A stretch of 61,218 nt of DNA from Faecalicatena contorta (GCF_021531995.1 NZ_JAFBIZ010000004.1:1-61218), one strand, 5' to 3'; shown: positions 43,848-53,211, counted from the stretch's first letter. Notes: generated by a model from the letters alone, not told the origin. A program made the numbers and translations.

Positions 43848-45203
43848 TTATAAGGAATTTACAATCTCTTTAAATCTCTTTCCACGTACTTCATAGTTTG
43901 GAAACATTCCCCAACTTGCACAGGCAGGAGAAAGCAGAACAGCTTCACCGGGTTCTGCCAGCTTTGCTGCCGTAAGCACTGCTTCTTCAAAAGTATCTGC
44001 AAAAATATAATCCTGAAATCCACATTTTTCTGCGTCTGCAGCTATCTTTTCTCTGGTCGCACCCAAAAGAATCAATTTTCTTACTTTTCCATCAAAACTG
44101 TTGATCCATTCCGTGTATTCAGATCCTTTATCATATCCGCCGCCAATCAGTATCGTTGACCGATTCATCGCCTGGATTCCCTTGATTGCAGCATCCGGAT
44201 TGGTTCCTTTGGAATCATTATAATATACAACACCTTTTTTCTCTGTAACATACTCTATCCGGTGTTCTACTCCTTTGAATTCCCTGACACTTCTGCTGAT
44301 CACATCCATCGGTACTCCGTATACTGCAGCCATGGCAGCTGCAGCCATTACATTTTCATGATTATGCGTCCCGAGTATCTGCAGTTCATCCACATGACAG
44401 ATTTTTGCTTCTGTTCCTTCATAATGATATACGATATTGCCGTCTTCGAGATAAATTCCCTCTTCTAGTTTACGCTGACTGCTGAAATATAGAACCTTTG
44501 CTTTCACATTCTTTCCAAACTCTCTCGTCAGTTCATCCTCATAATTCAGGATACAGTAATCTTCCTCTGTCTGATTTTCAGCAATCTTCTTCTTCGCATT
44601 CACATATGCTTCCATCGTATGATGACGATTCAGATGATCTGGTGTAAAATTCAGAATTGCGCTTACTCTTGGTCTGAAATCTACGATACTCTCCAGCTGA
44701 AAACTGCTCATCTCAGCCACAGTGATCGTCTCCTCTGTCATCTCAGCCACAACTGTTGTATATGGTGTTCCGATGTTGCCGACCACAAAGACATTATCCT
44801 GATAATTTTTCATGATTTCTCCAAGAAGAGAAGTTGTTGTTGTCTTTCCGTTGGTCCCGGTAATTGCAAGGACATCACCTTTTCCAAACTGATAAGCAAG
44901 TTCCACTTCGCCAATCACCTGTACCCCACGTCTTCTCATCTCGTCAATCACCGGAAGATCAGTCGGAACCCCCGGACTTAAGATGGTAATATCAAGAACG
45001 TCCAGAAGTGCTTCCGGAAAAGCACCAATAACAATCTGCGCCTTGCTGTCTTTCCCAATCTGTTCACGAATCTTATCTTCTGTCAGCTTTTCGTTTCCAT
45101 CATAAAGCACAACATCTGCTCCATGCTGCTCCAGGATCTTTCCAGCTCCGATTCCGCTGATTCCAAGACCAAATACAAGTACTTTCTTCTCTGTTACTTC
45201 CAT
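43848..45203 (-). CDS. murD: UDP-N-acetylmuramoylalanine-D-glutamate ligase
   Basis: Adds D-glutamate to UDP-MurNAc-alanine. The 451-residue Mur ligase has an N-terminal Rossmann domain (VLVFGLGISGIGAG), the ATP loop AITGTNGKTTTTSLLG, a middle EMSSFQLE and LNFTPDHLNRH, and a C-terminal domain with YNDSKGTNPDA and LLSPACASWGMFPNYEVRG. It lies 10 nt after mraY and 13 nt before ftsW, consistent with one operon. Confidence 0.97.
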   Translation of the reverse strand: MEVTEKKVLVFGLGISGIGAGKILEQHGADVVLYDGNEKLTEDKIREQIGKDSKAQIVIGAFPEALLDVLDITILSPGVPTDLPVIDEMRRRGVQVIGEVELAYQFGKGDVLAITGTNGKTTTTSLLGEIMKNYQDNVFVVGNIGTPYTTVVAEMTEETITVAEMSSFQLESIVDFRPRVSAILNFTPDHLNRHHTMEAYVNAKKKIAENQTEEDYCILNYEDELTREFGKNVKAKVLYFSSQRKLEEGIYLEDGNIVYHYEGTEAKICHVDELQILGTHNHENVMAAAAMAAVYGVPMDVISRSVREFKGVEHRIEYVTEKKGVVYYNDSKGTNPDAAIKGIQAMNRSTILIGGGYDKGSEYTEWINSFDGKVRKLILLGATREKIAADAEKCGFQDYIFADTFEEAVLTAAKLAEPGEAVLLSPACASWGMFPNYEVRGKRFKEIVNSL

Positions 45204-45212
45204 AATCTCCTC

Positions 45213-46169
45213 CTACATAGCCATCAATGCGATCAGGCACAGAATGGCCGTAATAATCGAAAACACCGCCACAACTCTTGTTTCAGACCAGCCACATAAC
45301 TCAAAGTGATGATGGATCGGCGCCATCTTAAAGAAACGTTTGCCGCCTGTCTTTTTAAAATATGTGACCTGTATCATGACAGATAACACTTCCACCAGAT
45401 AAATAAGTCCTACGATTACAATAAAGATCGGCATCTGCAGCATATATGCCGCTGATGCGACAAATCCTCCCAGTGCCAGAGATCCAGTATCTCCCATAAA
45501 TACGCTGGCCGGATACACATTAAACAGCAAAAATCCAAGAAGTGCTCCGACAACAGCACATGTAATCGGGGTGATTCCGCTGTTCGTTCCGATTGCAACT
45601 ACAGTAAAGAATGTTGCCACCAACACCGTAACACTGGATGCAAGACCATCCAGTCCATCCGTAAAATTCACACCATTTACTGTTCCGATCACTACAATGA
45701 ACATCAATGGAATTGCAAGCCATCCGATATCAAGATATTTCCCTCCCGTAAATGGAATCAGCATTGCAAGGGAAACGGTTGAATAGCGCACCATATAAAA
45801 TGCAAATATCGCTGTAACTACGATCTGAAGTGCCATCTTCTGCTTTGGATACAATCCGTCTGAGCGTTTCATCACGACTTTCAGATAATCATCCAGAAAT
45901 CCGATCAACCCAAATCCCAGTGTCATAAAAAGAATCGGAATGATCTGGGGATAATTTCTTATATAAATCACAGATGTGATCACTACTGCAAGAAGAATGA
46001 TCACTCCACCCATTGTTGGGGTTCCTGCTTTTTTCAAATGAGACTGTACTCCCTCAACTCTCTCCGTCTGTCCCATCTTAAGTTTTCTGAGTACCGGAAT
46101 GATCAACGGCCCCATTGCCGCACTCAGTACAAATGCGATCAGTACCGGAATAAATATTGTGTAATCCAT
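45213..46169 (-). CDS. mraY: Phospho-N-acetylmuramoyl-pentapeptide transferase
   Basis: Makes lipid I by transferring phospho-MurNAc-pentapeptide to undecaprenyl phosphate. A 318-residue protein with about ten membrane segments. It has GTPTMGGV, the catalytic aspartates in GFLDDYLKV and NGVNFTDGLDGLA, VFMGDTGSLALGG, and PIHHHFELCGWSE near the C-terminus. The upstream gene is spoVD (65-nt gap). Confidence 0.97.
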   Translation of the reverse strand: MDYTIFIPVLIAFVLSAAMGPLIIPVLRKLKMGQTERVEGVQSHLKKAGTPTMGGVIILLAVVITSVIYIRNYPQIIPILFMTLGFGLIGFLDDYLKVVMKRSDGLYPKQKMALQIVVTAIFAFYMVRYSTVSLAMLIPFTGGKYLDIGWLAIPLMFIVVIGTVNGVNFTDGLDGLASSVTVLVATFFTVVAIGTNSGITPITCAVVGALLGFLLFNVYPASVFMGDTGSLALGGFVASAAYMLQMPIFIVIVGLIYLVEVLSVMIQVTYFKKTGGKRFFKMAPIHHHFELCGWSETRVVAVFSIITAILCLIALMAM

Positions 46170-46234
46170 AACCCACCTCTTCGCTTCTTTTGTTAATCAG
46201 TTATTTCCTAACTTTACCTAGTATACTGCATTTC

Positions 46235-47956
46235 TTATTCTTTTTCAATGCCAAGATACGGTAATATGTTTTCAAAAATATTACCGATCACAGGCGCCGC
46301 GATCGTTCCTCCATAATATACTCCCTGCGGATTATAGATCACACACATGCCCAGAATCTGAGGATCGTCTGCCGGAGCAAAGCCAATAAAAGACGAAATA
46401 TACTTGTTTGCACTTCTCGGAAGTGTCTGTGATGTAGCCGTCTTACCTCCGATCCGATACCCTTCCACATACGCATTCTTTCCTGACCCTTCCGCAACAA
46501 CACTTTCCAGCAGCATTCTCATGGTTGCAGATGTTTCTTCCGACACTATGTTATTGTTTTCTTCATATTCAAATTTCTTTATTTCCTCTCCATCTTTTTT
46601 TAATACCCGAACTCCCAAATGAGGTGTCACACGCCGTCCTCCATTGATCAGAGAACTTACCGTTGTTGCCAGCTGAATCGGCGTAATCTGAAAAGACTGC
46701 CCAAAACTCATGGTAGCAAGCTCCACAAGTCCGATATTCTCTTTTTGGTGCATAATGGTTCCGGCTTCGCCCGGAAGATCAACTCCTGTCAGACTCATCA
46801 GTCCAAACTGCTGAAAATATTTATAGAAATCATCTGCACCGAGTCTGAGTCCGACATCTATAAACACCGGATTACAGGAATTCTGTATCCCCTGAATGAA
46901 TGTCTCCGTGCCGTGCCCTCCAACCTTGTGACATCGAATCTTGCGATCTTCCACCACCCGGTATCCCGGGCAGGAAAATGTATCGTCCAGCTTTACAGCA
47001 CCTTCTTCCAGCCCGGCAGATGCAGTAATGATCTTAAATGTAGATCCCGGCTCGTAAGTATCATTAATACATCCATTTCTCCACATCTGATTCAGCGCTT
47101 CCTGTTTTTCTTCTTCAGACATATTCTGTTCATCCTGTGTACTCAACTCAAACGGTGTATTCAGATTAAACTCAGGAACATTCACCATCGCAAGAATCTC
47201 CCCATTCTGCGGATTCATCAGTATGATAGCCACTTTATCTGCCTGCTTTTCTTCCATTACTTTTTCTGCCATCTGCTGAGCATACATCTGTATATTTGCA
47301 TCCATACTGATCTGCAGCGTATTTCCTGCCACTGGTTCTACTCTGTCTTCTGCCACTCCTTCGAGTTCCACTCCTCTGGCGTCAGTTGTCGTAAGGATCG
47401 TTCCATTAATCCCCTTCAGATACTCCTCATACTTTACCTCCAGCCCGATAATTCCCTGATTATCACCACCCGTGAAGCCTAAAACTCTGGATGCCAGTTC
47501 ATCATACGGATAATATCTCTTAAAGTCTTCATCCACCTTGACTCCGTCCAGTTCCATATTACGGATTGCATCTCCTGTTTCCTTATCTACATTTGTTTTG
47601 ATCCTCTCCATCGAGGATACTTTTTCCACACGTTTGCGGACCGTTTCTTCATCCATATCCAGTGCAGAAGCCAGCTTTTTGATTACATTCTCCGGGTCTT
47701 TCACCTGACTGTGAATCACAGAGATTGTACAGACGGTGCGATTGGTCGCAAGTATCTTTCCGTTGCAATCAATGATCTCTCCTCTGGCGGCCTTAATCTC
47801 CCGTTCCCTTTCATGAAGCGCTTCTGCTTTTTTCTGATAATAATCCGCTTTGCAGATCATAAGATAAGCCAGCCTTCCCATGAGCCCAAGAATAAGGAAC
47901 ATCGCTGCGGCAAATACAACCAGAATTTTCTTCTTATTATATGTTTTGTTTTTCAC
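46235..47956 (-). CDS. spoVD: Class B penicillin-binding protein, SpoVD-like
   Basis: A bitopic transpeptidase of about 573 residues: an N-terminal membrane helix, a dimerisation/pedestal domain (RGEIIDCNGKILATN) and a transpeptidase domain. Its motifs are EPGSTFK (active serine near residue 305), NSCN, and GGKTATSQ, where the third motif has alanine instead of the usual glycine (KTG). No PASTA domain is present. The frame opens at GTG 47971, but GTG 47956 is preferred because GTGAGG lies nine bases upstream. A terminator-like hairpin covers this ribosome site. SpoVD rather than FtsI is inferred from order and the separating hairpin. Confidence 0.82.
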   Translation of the reverse strand: MKNKTYNKKKILVVFAAAMFLILGLMGRLAYLMICKADYYQKKAEALHEREREIKAARGEIIDCNGKILATNRTVCTISVIHSQVKDPENVIKKLASALDMDEETVRKRVEKVSSMERIKTNVDKETGDAIRNMELDGVKVDEDFKRYYPYDELASRVLGFTGGDNQGIIGLEVKYEEYLKGINGTILTTTDARGVELEGVAEDRVEPVAGNTLQISMDANIQMYAQQMAEKVMEEKQADKVAIILMNPQNGEILAMVNVPEFNLNTPFELSTQDEQNMSEEEKQEALNQMWRNGCINDTYEPGSTFKIITASAGLEEGAVKLDDTFSCPGYRVVEDRKIRCHKVGGHGTETFIQGIQNSCNPVFIDVGLRLGADDFYKYFQQFGLMSLTGVDLPGEAGTIMHQKENIGLVELATMSFGQSFQITPIQLATTVSSLINGGRRVTPHLGVRVLKKDGEEIKKFEYEENNNIVSEETSATMRMLLESVVAEGSGKNAYVEGYRIGGKTATSQTLPRSANKYISSFIGFAPADDPQILGMCVIYNPQGVYYGGTIAAPVIGNIFENILPYLGIEKE

Positions 47957-48011
47957 AAACAAAAACCTCACAAAAGCTGTTTTTATAACTTATTACTGCT
48001 TTTGCAAGGTT
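47951..48011 (-). promoter_or_regulatory. Terminator/RBS-occluding hairpin between the two PBP genes
   Basis: On the minus strand, AACCTTGCAAAAGC (47998-48011) pairs with GCTTTTGTGAGGTT (47964-47977): 14 bp with two G-U pairs and a 20-nt loop, followed by TTTGTTTG. The right arm contains GTGAGG, the presumed ribosome site of the downstream PBP, so the hairpin could stop transcription and also block translation. Confidence 0.65.
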
Positions 48012-48029
48012 ATTCTGATTAATATTGAC

Positions 48030-49889
48030 TTATTCCTGCACCTGATCAGTATCATCCGTTGTCATTTTTTCAATCCCAAGATACGGGAATATCTCTGACA
48101 TGATACCGGATGCCATTTCTGTCGCATAGGAACTGGATGCCTGCTCTGCAACATTCGGTTCATCGATTACAACATATACAACCACCTGTGGATTTTCCTG
48201 CGGAGCATATCCGATAAAGGATACCAGATACTTTCCATTTCCTCGCGGAAGTTTTTCTGCCGTACCTGTTTTTCCTCCGATGTCATATCCTTCCACTCCC
48301 GCAGAAGCCCCTGTACCTTCCTCTACAACTCCAAGCATATAATCTTTGATAATCTCACTGGTTTCTTCCGAAATTGTTTTCTTTAATAAGACAGGATCTT
48401 TATTCTCTGTTACATTTCCATTTTCATCCTGTATCTGTTTGACCACATGCGGTTTATAATAATTTCCTCCATTAATCAAGGAACAGAATGATGCCGCAAG
48501 CTGTGTCATTGTCACATTAAAATTCTGTCCGAACGCATTCGTCGCAAGACTGGCCGCATCCATGTTTTCCGGTGTATACAAAAGACCTTCTGTACTTCCT
48601 TCTCCAGGAAGATCAATTCCCGTATACTCTCCAAATCCAAACAGTTTCTGATAACGGCAAAATTCTTCTGCCCCGAGGCTGGCTCCGATCTGCATCAATG
48701 CTACGTTACATGAATTTTCCAGAGACTGTTTCAACGTCTCCGGCCCATGCCCTGAGCGGTTGCTGCAATGAATGTCATGGTCCCCAACATGCATAACACC
48801 ACCGCACACATAATTTTCATTCCCGGTAAGAACTCCGGTCTCCAGACCTGCCGCAATTGTAAAAGGCTTAAACGTTGATCCCGGTTCGTAGGTATTGCTG
48901 ACACAGAAGTTGTTCCACAGTTCATTCAGTGCATTTACTTTTTCTTCGTCTGTCATCTGCTCCAGCTCTTCTTCCAAATAGTAAGCCGACAGATCTCTTG
49001 GGTTGTTCAGATCATAATTCGGATATGATGCTTCCGCCAGTATCTCTCCATTTTGAGGATTCATAACAATTACTGCCGTATTTTTACTTCCCTCACCTTT
49101 TGAGGCCTCATTCTTATGTGCCTCATTAAATGCCAGAATATATTTTTCAACAATGCTCTGCACCTGAAGATCAATCGTTGACACAACAGTGCTTCCGTTA
49201 TCCGGTTCTTTCACTGTACGCTCAAATGTAGAACTTTCATCCAGATAACCGTATTCTCTTCCATCTGTTCCATTCAGAATGGAATTATAAGAAGCCTCTA
49301 TTCCGTTGCTTCCTACATTTCCATCTACCGTAAATCCTATTACATCACTTGCAAGCGTGTTATACGGATATTTTCTCACATAATCTTCTTCCAGCCAGAT
49401 TCCTTTTACGTCTGGATAATTCTTGTCATCCGCCTCTATCTTTTCAAACTTCTGTGCGGTATCATAATCAACTCCCTTTTTCAGAACACTGTATCTGCTT
49501 GATGGCTTATCCTCCATCAGCTTACGGACATCTTCTTCAGCGATTTCAAAGCAATCCGTCAGTACCTGAATCGTTGGTTCGATATAATCCTCATCGCTCA
49601 GCATCACTTTTACATCCAGGACAACGTTGTAGACTCTTTCGCTGGTTGCAATCTTAGTCCCGTTGCGATCAACAATATCTCCTCGTTTATACGGAATGAT
49701 CCGATTATTATACTGTTGTTGATCCAATACTACTTTCGTATATTTTTCTCCACTCGATGCGTTGATATATGTAATTCTTCCCACCAGAAAAACAAAAGCC
49801 AGTACTATTCCCATAAAGAGCAATACCAGCTTTTTCTGCATGAATTTTGATATCTTTTTCTTAAACGGATTCTTTTTTTGTCTTGCCAT
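48030..49889 (-). CDS. Class B penicillin-binding protein, FtsI/Pbp2B-like
   Basis: A 619-residue septal-type transpeptidase: a lysine-rich cytoplasmic N-terminus, a membrane helix near residues 19-42, a pedestal domain starting RGDIVDRNGTKIATSERVYNVV (two blocks), and a transpeptidase domain with EPGSTFKPF, NSCN and the canonical GGKTGTAEK. No PASTA repeat follows. It immediately follows ftsL (9-nt gap), the normal place for the division PBP, so it is the best candidate for FtsI. Confidence 0.88.
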   Translation of the reverse strand: MARQKKNPFKKKISKFMQKKLVLLFMGIVLAFVFLVGRITYINASSGEKYTKVVLDQQQYNNRIIPYKRGDIVDRNGTKIATSERVYNVVLDVKVMLSDEDYIEPTIQVLTDCFEIAEEDVRKLMEDKPSSRYSVLKKGVDYDTAQKFEKIEADDKNYPDVKGIWLEEDYVRKYPYNTLASDVIGFTVDGNVGSNGIEASYNSILNGTDGREYGYLDESSTFERTVKEPDNGSTVVSTIDLQVQSIVEKYILAFNEAHKNEASKGEGSKNTAVIVMNPQNGEILAEASYPNYDLNNPRDLSAYYLEEELEQMTDEEKVNALNELWNNFCVSNTYEPGSTFKPFTIAAGLETGVLTGNENYVCGGVMHVGDHDIHCSNRSGHGPETLKQSLENSCNVALMQIGASLGAEEFCRYQKLFGFGEYTGIDLPGEGSTEGLLYTPENMDAASLATNAFGQNFNVTMTQLAASFCSLINGGNYYKPHVVKQIQDENGNVTENKDPVLLKKTISEETSEIIKDYMLGVVEEGTGASAGVEGYDIGGKTGTAEKLPRGNGKYLVSFIGYAPQENPQVVVYVVIDEPNVAEQASSSYATEMASGIMSEIFPYLGIEKMTTDDTDQVQE

Positions 49890-49897
49890 AATTTCTC

Positions 49898-50449
49898 CTA
49901 CTTTTTATTCTTGTCTGACTGAGCAAGCACACCGTCTTCCGGAATATCCTCATACTGTTTTACATAATCAGTCGCAGGATCTTCATATTCTATAATCTGC
50001 TCAGGAGAAGCATATACCATACCAAGTTCTCCCTCTGCTTTTTCTCTTACCTCTTCCAGATTCACCGAATCCATTACCGCATTGTACCTGGTCGTATTCT
50101 CTTCCTTCAGATTGGCCAGTTCTTCCTGCATTGCCGTAATACGCTTCGACCGGCTGGTGATGCTGGACTGAAGCTTTACATAATGTACACATACGATCAG
50201 CGCGAGCACAGCTGCAACTGCAAGAAACACTACATATGTGCGATTCATGATAAGAGCCTGTTTTCGATTTCTGCGTACCTGACTGCTTACTTGCTTCTTA
50301 GGTCTTGCGGGTGACTCATGACGACGCGGTGCATGCTCCGGCTGTGTTGCAACATTTCCATACTGATATGCCTGTCTTCCTGTATAAGTTTCAGCACTTC
50401 TGCTTCTATACTGCTGTCTGCTGCGTGAATAATTCTGTCCTGCTGCCAT
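49898..50449 (-). CDS. ftsL: FtsL-like cell division protein
   Basis: A 183-residue bitopic protein: a long basic, glutamine- and arginine-rich cytoplasmic tail (about 70 residues), a membrane helix (about residues 71-92), then a coiled coil (SKRITAMQEELANLKEEN) and an acidic end. Topology, length and place between rsmH and the PBP gene identify FtsL despite low sequence conservation. ATG 50449 with AAGGGG eight bases upstream is preferred to GTG 50458, which abuts that site. Confidence 0.82.
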   Translation of the reverse strand: MAAGQNYSRSRQQYRSRSAETYTGRQAYQYGNVATQPEHAPRRHESPARPKKQVSSQVRRNRKQALIMNRTYVVFLAVAAVLALIVCVHYVKLQSSITSRSKRITAMQEELANLKEENTTRYNAVMDSVNLEEVREKAEGELGMVYASPEQIIEYEDPATDYVKQYEDIPEDGVLAQSDKNKK

Positions 50450-50484
50450 ATGCGCCACCCCTTTCTATCATTTTTCAACCCATT

Positions 50485-51420
50485 CTAACAGCGCTCAAAT
50501 ATACGTAATTTGGCACTTTTTGAACGACTATTATTTTCCATTTCTTCTGCTCCTGGCAGAATAGGCTTTCTGGTAACAATACTCCCCTTGGACACTTTCC
50601 CACATACACATACGGGAAAGTCCGGCGGACAGATACATGGATTCTCATTTTTCTTAAATGCACTCTTTACGATTCTGTCCTCCAGCGAATGGAATGTGAT
50701 AATACACAACCTTCCACCCGGATTCAATATGTCTATCATATCATCCAATGAATCCCTCAGAACATCCAACTCCCTGTTCAATTCAATACGGATAGCCTGG
50801 AATGTCCGTTTTGCCGGATGCCCAGACTTTTTCTGATACTTCATTGGTATTGAGGCCCTGATAATCTCTGTCAGCTGGCCTGTAGTCTCGATTGGTCTCT
50901 TACCGCGTTCCGTCACAATATGCTTTGCAATATTTTTTGCAAATTTGTCCTCGCCATAGTCTCTGATTACGCGGTAGAGATCCATCTCTGAGTAGTCATT
51001 GACGATGTCCCTGGCTGTCATTTTCTGACGTGTATCCATCCGCATATCCAGAGGTGCATCTTCGCGATAGGAAAATCCACGTTCTGCCGTATCTAACTGA
51101 TAAGATGATACGCCCAGATCAAGGATGATTCCGTCGACCCTGTCAATTCCTAATTCCCGGAGCCTTGACTTCATATCACAATAGTTGCTCCTGACTATTG
51201 TAACCTTCTCCCCGAAGTCTTTTAAGCGGTCGCCTGCCGCCTCGATTGCGGCTGCGTCCTGGTCTATTCCTACAATACTCCCCTTGTCACTGAGGCGCCT
51301 GCACACTTCATAAGCATGTCCGCCTCCACCAAGCGTGCCATCTACATAGATGCCATCCGGCCTGATGTTTAATCCATCAATTGTTTCATTCAGTAATACT
51401 GACTTGTGTTCGAATCCCAT
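50485..51420 (-). CDS. rsmH: 16S rRNA (cytosine-1402-N4)-methyltransferase
   Basis: RsmH (MraW) methylates C1402 in the decoding centre of 16S rRNA. The 311-residue protein has [10 protein letters not shown], the SAM-binding [36 protein letters not shown] and the C-terminal [12 protein letters not shown] and RSKSAKLRI. It is 12 nt after mraZ, the standard dcw opening. Confidence 0.97.
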   Translation of the reverse strand: MGFEHKSVLLNETIDGLNIRPDGIYVDGTLGGGGHAYEVCRRLSDKGSIVGIDQDAAAIEAAGDRLKDFGEKVTIVRSNYCDMKSRLRELGIDRVDGIILDLGVSSYQLDTAERGFSYREDAPLDMRMDTRQKMTARDIVNDYSEMDLYRVIRDYGEDKFAKNIAKHIVTERGKRPIETTGQLTEIIRASIPMKYQKKSGHPAKRTFQAIRIELNRELDVLRDSLDDMIDILNPGGRLCIITFHSLEDRIVKSAFKKNENPCICPPDFPVCVCGKVSKGSIVTRKPILPGAEEMENNSRSKSAKLRIFERC

Positions 51421-51431
51421 ATCTTCTCCCT

Positions 51432-51872
51432 CTAGATACTGAATCCACTCGCTTCCATATCAGATGCAATATCTTCTATGTTAAGTTCCACTTCAGCATT
51501 CTTCTCTTCCCATCTTGCCTTGTCCCAGATCTCGGCACGCTTCCCCATACCGATAAATACGACTTCTTTGTCCAGATGTGCAAATTCCCTTAAAACAGAA
51601 GGAATCAATGTTCTCCCTTGCTTATCAAGGTCACCGTCTGTAGCACTTCCCTGGAAAAAGTATGCAAGAGCACGGGCTTTTTTATCCGTGGTGGTTGGTA
51701 AGGCGTTCAGTTTTGCTTCGAAGGTGTTCCACTCGTTTTCCGGATATACATAAAGGCAATTCTCCATTCCTTTTGTTATGACGAAATTCTCCCCTAGATC
51801 GTCACGGAACTTTGCAGGAATGATAAGTCTTCCCTTTGCGTCAATATTATGACTGTACTCTCCTTTCAACAT
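51432..51872 (-). CDS. mraZ: Transcriptional regulator MraZ
   Basis: A 146-residue DNA-binding protein with two AbrB-like repeats, each holding the conserved core: [13 protein letters not shown] near residue 12 and [13 protein letters not shown] near 85. It assembles into rings and binds repeated boxes in its own promoter, controlling the dcw cluster. ATG 51872 is preferred over GTG 51881 because GAGGGTG lies six bases before it. The first gene of the cluster; its operator array is described separately. Confidence 0.96.
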   Translation of the reverse strand: MLKGEYSHNIDAKGRLIIPAKFRDDLGENFVITKGMENCLYVYPENEWNTFEAKLNALPTTTDKKARALAYFFQGSATDGDLDKQGRTLIPSVLREFAHLDKEVVFIGMGKRAEIWDKARWEEKNAEVELNIEDIASDMEASGFSI

Positions 51873-51898
51873 TGAACTCACCCTCTTTCAGCGGTCTT

Positions 51899-51955
51899 CC
51901 ACTTTCTTGCCACTTTGCTCCACTTCTCACCACTTTCTACCACTTGAAACCATTG
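51899..51955 (-). promoter_or_regulatory. MraZ box array (five exact boxes plus one degenerate)
   Basis: On the minus strand, AAGTGG occurs five times, with complements starting at 51899, 51910, 51920, 51930 and 51940; spacing is 10-11 bp. A sixth degenerate CAATGG lies at 51950. The boxes cover the predicted start site and leader, matching known MraZ operators, which repeat with one helical turn. Confidence 0.85.
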
Positions 51956-51980
51956 TAAACTACTTTTTTATCGTTTTCAA
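51952..51980 (-). promoter_or_regulatory. Predicted sigma-A promoter of mraZ and the dcw cluster
   Basis: On the minus strand, TTGAAA (51975-51980) and TACAAT (51952-51957) are spaced 17 bp. The start point near 51945 falls inside the MraZ boxes. Confidence 0.85.
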
Positions 51981-52003
51981 GCCCTTTTTATAAAAATTGG
52001 CAC

Positions 52004-52031
52004 AAAAAAAGAACCTTGCATTGCAAGATTC
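52004..52031 (-). terminator. Terminator upstream of the dcw cluster
   Basis: On the minus strand, GAATCTTGC and GCAAGGTTC form a 9-bp stem (one G-U) with loop AAT and a seven-T tail. It ends the unit carrying the 85-residue membrane protein. Confidence 0.9.
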
Positions 52032-52057
52032 TTTTTCATTCTTATTATACTTTTCTT

Positions 52058-52315
52058 TTATTCTCCATCTGCCAATTCAAGTTCAGAAAGACTCTGACTC
52101 AATTCATCAAGTGCGGAATAATCAATTGCCACTTCTTCTTTCGGCTTCTTTGCCTGATATGACGAAAATGCGGAATATCCGAATCCTCCCACCAGCGCAA
52201 CAGCAACCAAGGCGATCACACAACGACTTACCAGCTTCTGAATTCTGGCTTTTTTCATAATTTGCTTACGATTTGCTTTTTCTTTCTTATATCTGTCAAC
52301 TTTTTCCTGACTCAT
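52058..52315 (-). CDS. Small single-pass membrane protein of unknown function
   Basis: An 85-residue protein with a lysine-rich N-terminal 30 residues, one membrane helix (about residues 31-50, CVIALVAVALVGGFGYSAF) and an acidic external tail (SALDELSQSLSELELADGE). No family is recognised. AAGGAG precedes ATG 52315. It lies between a DegV gene and the dcw terminator. Charge pattern predicts the C-terminus outside. Confidence 0.75.
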   Translation of the reverse strand: MSQEKVDRYKKEKANRKQIMKKARIQKLVSRCVIALVAVALVGGFGYSAFSSYQAKKPKEEVAIDYSALDELSQSLSELELADGE

Positions 52316-52371
52316 AATATCCGGCTCCTTCTGTTCAATAACTAAAAGTTATTTTATCACAACTGCAGAAA

Positions 52372-53211
52372 TTATACAACCACAATTATGCCTCCATCTG
52401 CCGCATACATACTGCTGATCCCGGCTGTGTCAAGGATGACCACATCCTTGAACACTGCTTTTGAAGCCAGCATCTCTTTGACTGCTTCTGCCCTCTCTCT
52501 GCAGTTACAGTGCGCTATCGCAAGAATCTTCTTCTCAGACTCTTTCAGATCGCTTACGATTTCATCCACCATTTTCACCAGTGCTTTTTTTATGCCACGC
52601 GCCTGAGAAAGCTGACGGATAGTTCCTTCCGGTGTTGCTCCCATGACCGGTTTGATATTCAATGCTGTTGCAACAACTGCTTTCAGCCCCTTTAATCTGC
52701 CGTTTTTCTTAAGAATATCCAGTGTCTCCAGTACAAAATATGTATTCTGGGAAGCAATATATGCTTCTACCGTATCAATCACTTCCTGGAAACTCATTCC
52801 GGCATCTTCACATTCTGCGATCTTCATGGCAATCAGCGTTTCCCCCACAGATGCCGATCTGGAATTAAATATATAGATATCTTTTTCTCCGTATTCTTCA
52901 TGATACAGATTCTTTCCCAGCACAGCACTATTATAAGAACCGCTCAGCTCTGCTGACAATGTCACCGCATATACATGCTCTGCATCACAATGATAGCCTT
53001 CCATATATCTCTCAGGTGACGGACAGGAAGACTTCGGACATTCCTCACATTCCGTAACTCTTCTCAAAAAGTCAGCCTGGTCAAATGTTTCATCATCTAT
53101 AATATGGTGTCCGCCAACTTCAATTGACAGGGACGCCGTTTCAAAACATCTAGACGACTTCATCCCGTCTGTCAGTTCTCCACAACTGTCTACGATAATC
53201 TTATACTTCAT
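52372..53211 (-). CDS. DegV family fatty-acid-binding protein
   Basis: A 279-residue DegV protein: KYKIIVDSCGELTD at the start, CPKSSCPSPERYMEGY, VTLSAELSGSYNSA (fatty-acid contact motif), NSRSASVGE, LDILKKNGRLKGLKAVVATALNIKPVM and a C-terminal lobe. DegV/FakB proteins present fatty acids to the kinase FakA for phospholipid synthesis; no fakA is in this window. ATG 53211 with GGGAGGAAG is the start; the frame's extension to 53241 has no support. The leader contains nested inverted repeats (GATAC/GTATC and CAACAA/TTGTTG). Confidence 0.9.
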   Translation of the reverse strand: MKYKIIVDSCGELTDGMKSSRCFETASLSIEVGGHHIIDDETFDQADFLRRVTECEECPKSSCPSPERYMEGYHCDAEHVYAVTLSAELSGSYNSAVLGKNLYHEEYGEKDIYIFNSRSASVGETLIAMKIAECEDAGMSFQEVIDTVEAYIASQNTYFVLETLDILKKNGRLKGLKAVVATALNIKPVMGATPEGTIRQLSQARGIKKALVKMVDEIVSDLKESEKKILAIAHCNCRERAEAVKEMLASKAVFKDVVILDTAGISSMYAADGGIIVVV

